The position numbers and the translations under genes were made by a program. This document shows, piece by piece, positions 5,524 through 5,857 of a stretch of DNA of 5,857 nucleotides (its first letter is position 1; each line of letters starts with the position of its first letter). The notes under the pieces were generated by a model. It did not search any database, was not told the origin of the DNA, and saw only the letters and a program-made list of their open reading frames with translations. This stretch comes from Frondihabitans sp. (GTDB taxonomy: Bacteria > Actinomycetota > Actinomycetes > Actinomycetales > Microbacteriaceae): contig JAODMX010000141.1 of assembly GCA_025464735.1 (NCBI GenBank), positions 1-5,857 of the forward strand, given 5' to 3'.

Positions 5524-5857
5524 TTAGTTTCGAAGGACGCAGTGAGCTTCGTAGACGTCGGCGTAGCTCTCGGAGTCGTTGATCGCAGGCACAGCGACGT
5601 CGGCCGTGCCGTTCTTCAAGGTGACCGCGAAGTTCTTGGTGCGACTCGGCTCCTGCGCCGTCTTCGACGTGTAGAAGTACATCATCAGGGCGGCGTTGGT
5701 GCACGACGGATCGGCCTTCAACCGCACGACCCAGCACCCGACGCCGGTCGGGCAGGTTGCGGTGGTGGGTGAACTGGCGCCGACGAAGCTCCAGGAGACG
5801 TCGTACTTCGAGGTCGCTGAGCCGCTCCCCGACGACTGCTGGCCAGACGACTGCTGG
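5524..5857 (-). CDS. Unrecognised, probably exported protein, C-terminal part (5' end outside window)
   Basis: The frame stays open on the minus strand from the right edge to the TAA at 5524-5526, giving the last 110 residues. The visible N-terminal end is a low-complexity linker, a repeated Q-Q-S-S-G unit then S-G-S-A-T (about 5812-5856). It leads to a compact domain starting Y-D-V-S-W-S-F-V-G, with cysteines in T-C-P-T-G-V-G-C-W-V-V-R, P-S-C-T and, near the end, A-H-C-V-L-R-N. The even number of cysteines, the Thr/Ser-rich beta-like sequence and the linker suggest a domain outside the membrane, tethered by a signal peptide, lipobox or membrane helix that lies beyond the window. The in-frame GTG at 5727 would cut off the first two cysteines and is not the true start. 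I do not recognise the family; the export is inferred. Confidence 0.75.
   Translation of the reverse strand, partial: QQSSGQQSSGSGSATSKYDVSWSFVGASSPTTATCPTGVGCWVVRLKADPSCTNAALMMYFYTSKTAQEPSRTKNFAVTLKNGTADVAVPAINDSESYADVYEAHCVLRN

Overview
The window is high-GC DNA with GTG and ATG starts, strongly G/C-ending codons and a mycothiol-type enzyme relative. Together these point to an actinobacterium; the PurA and ROK proteins would fit Microbacteriaceae, but the family is an inference from recalled resemblance and not from a search. I see no tRNA, rRNA, CRISPR, insertion sequence or phage gene.

Layout. (1) Bases 1-2725, plus strand: the end of a sugar-catabolic cluster. It holds the C-terminal third or so of a ThuA-like protein, a Gfo/Idh/MocA oxidoreductase joined to it by an ATGA stop/start overlap, and a ROK-family transcriptional regulator 64 bp further on. 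ThuA-like and Gfo/Idh proteins often work as a pair on oxidised (3-keto) sugars, and the ROK protein is the natural candidate regulator. (2) 2742-4095, plus strand: purA, adenylosuccinate synthetase, with its own promoter candidate and a short leader that can fold just ahead of the ribosome binding site. (3) 4096-4317: a 222-bp gene-free stretch between convergent genes, almost wholly made of two large adjoining imperfect palindromes (centres near 4152 and 4255/4256). This is the most unusual part of the window. (4) 4318-4926, minus strand: a short DinB/mycothiol-dependent maleylpyruvate isomerase-like protein with the metal-binding His/Glu/His set intact. (5) 5047-5472, plus strand: ohr, an organic hydroperoxide reductase, divergent from the previous gene across 120 bp. 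(6) 5488-5517: a hairpin terminator between convergent genes. (7) 5524-5857, minus strand: the C-terminal part of an unrecognised protein with a Gln/Ser/Gly linker and a four-cysteine domain, probably exported, running off the right edge.

The genes are mostly ordinary: sugar oxidation, purine synthesis and peroxide/thiol defence. I did not find a clear new multi-gene system. The points worth following are the double palindrome after purA, the foldable purA leader, the divergent pair of thiol-linked genes that both lack a good ribosome binding site, and the unidentified protein at the right edge.
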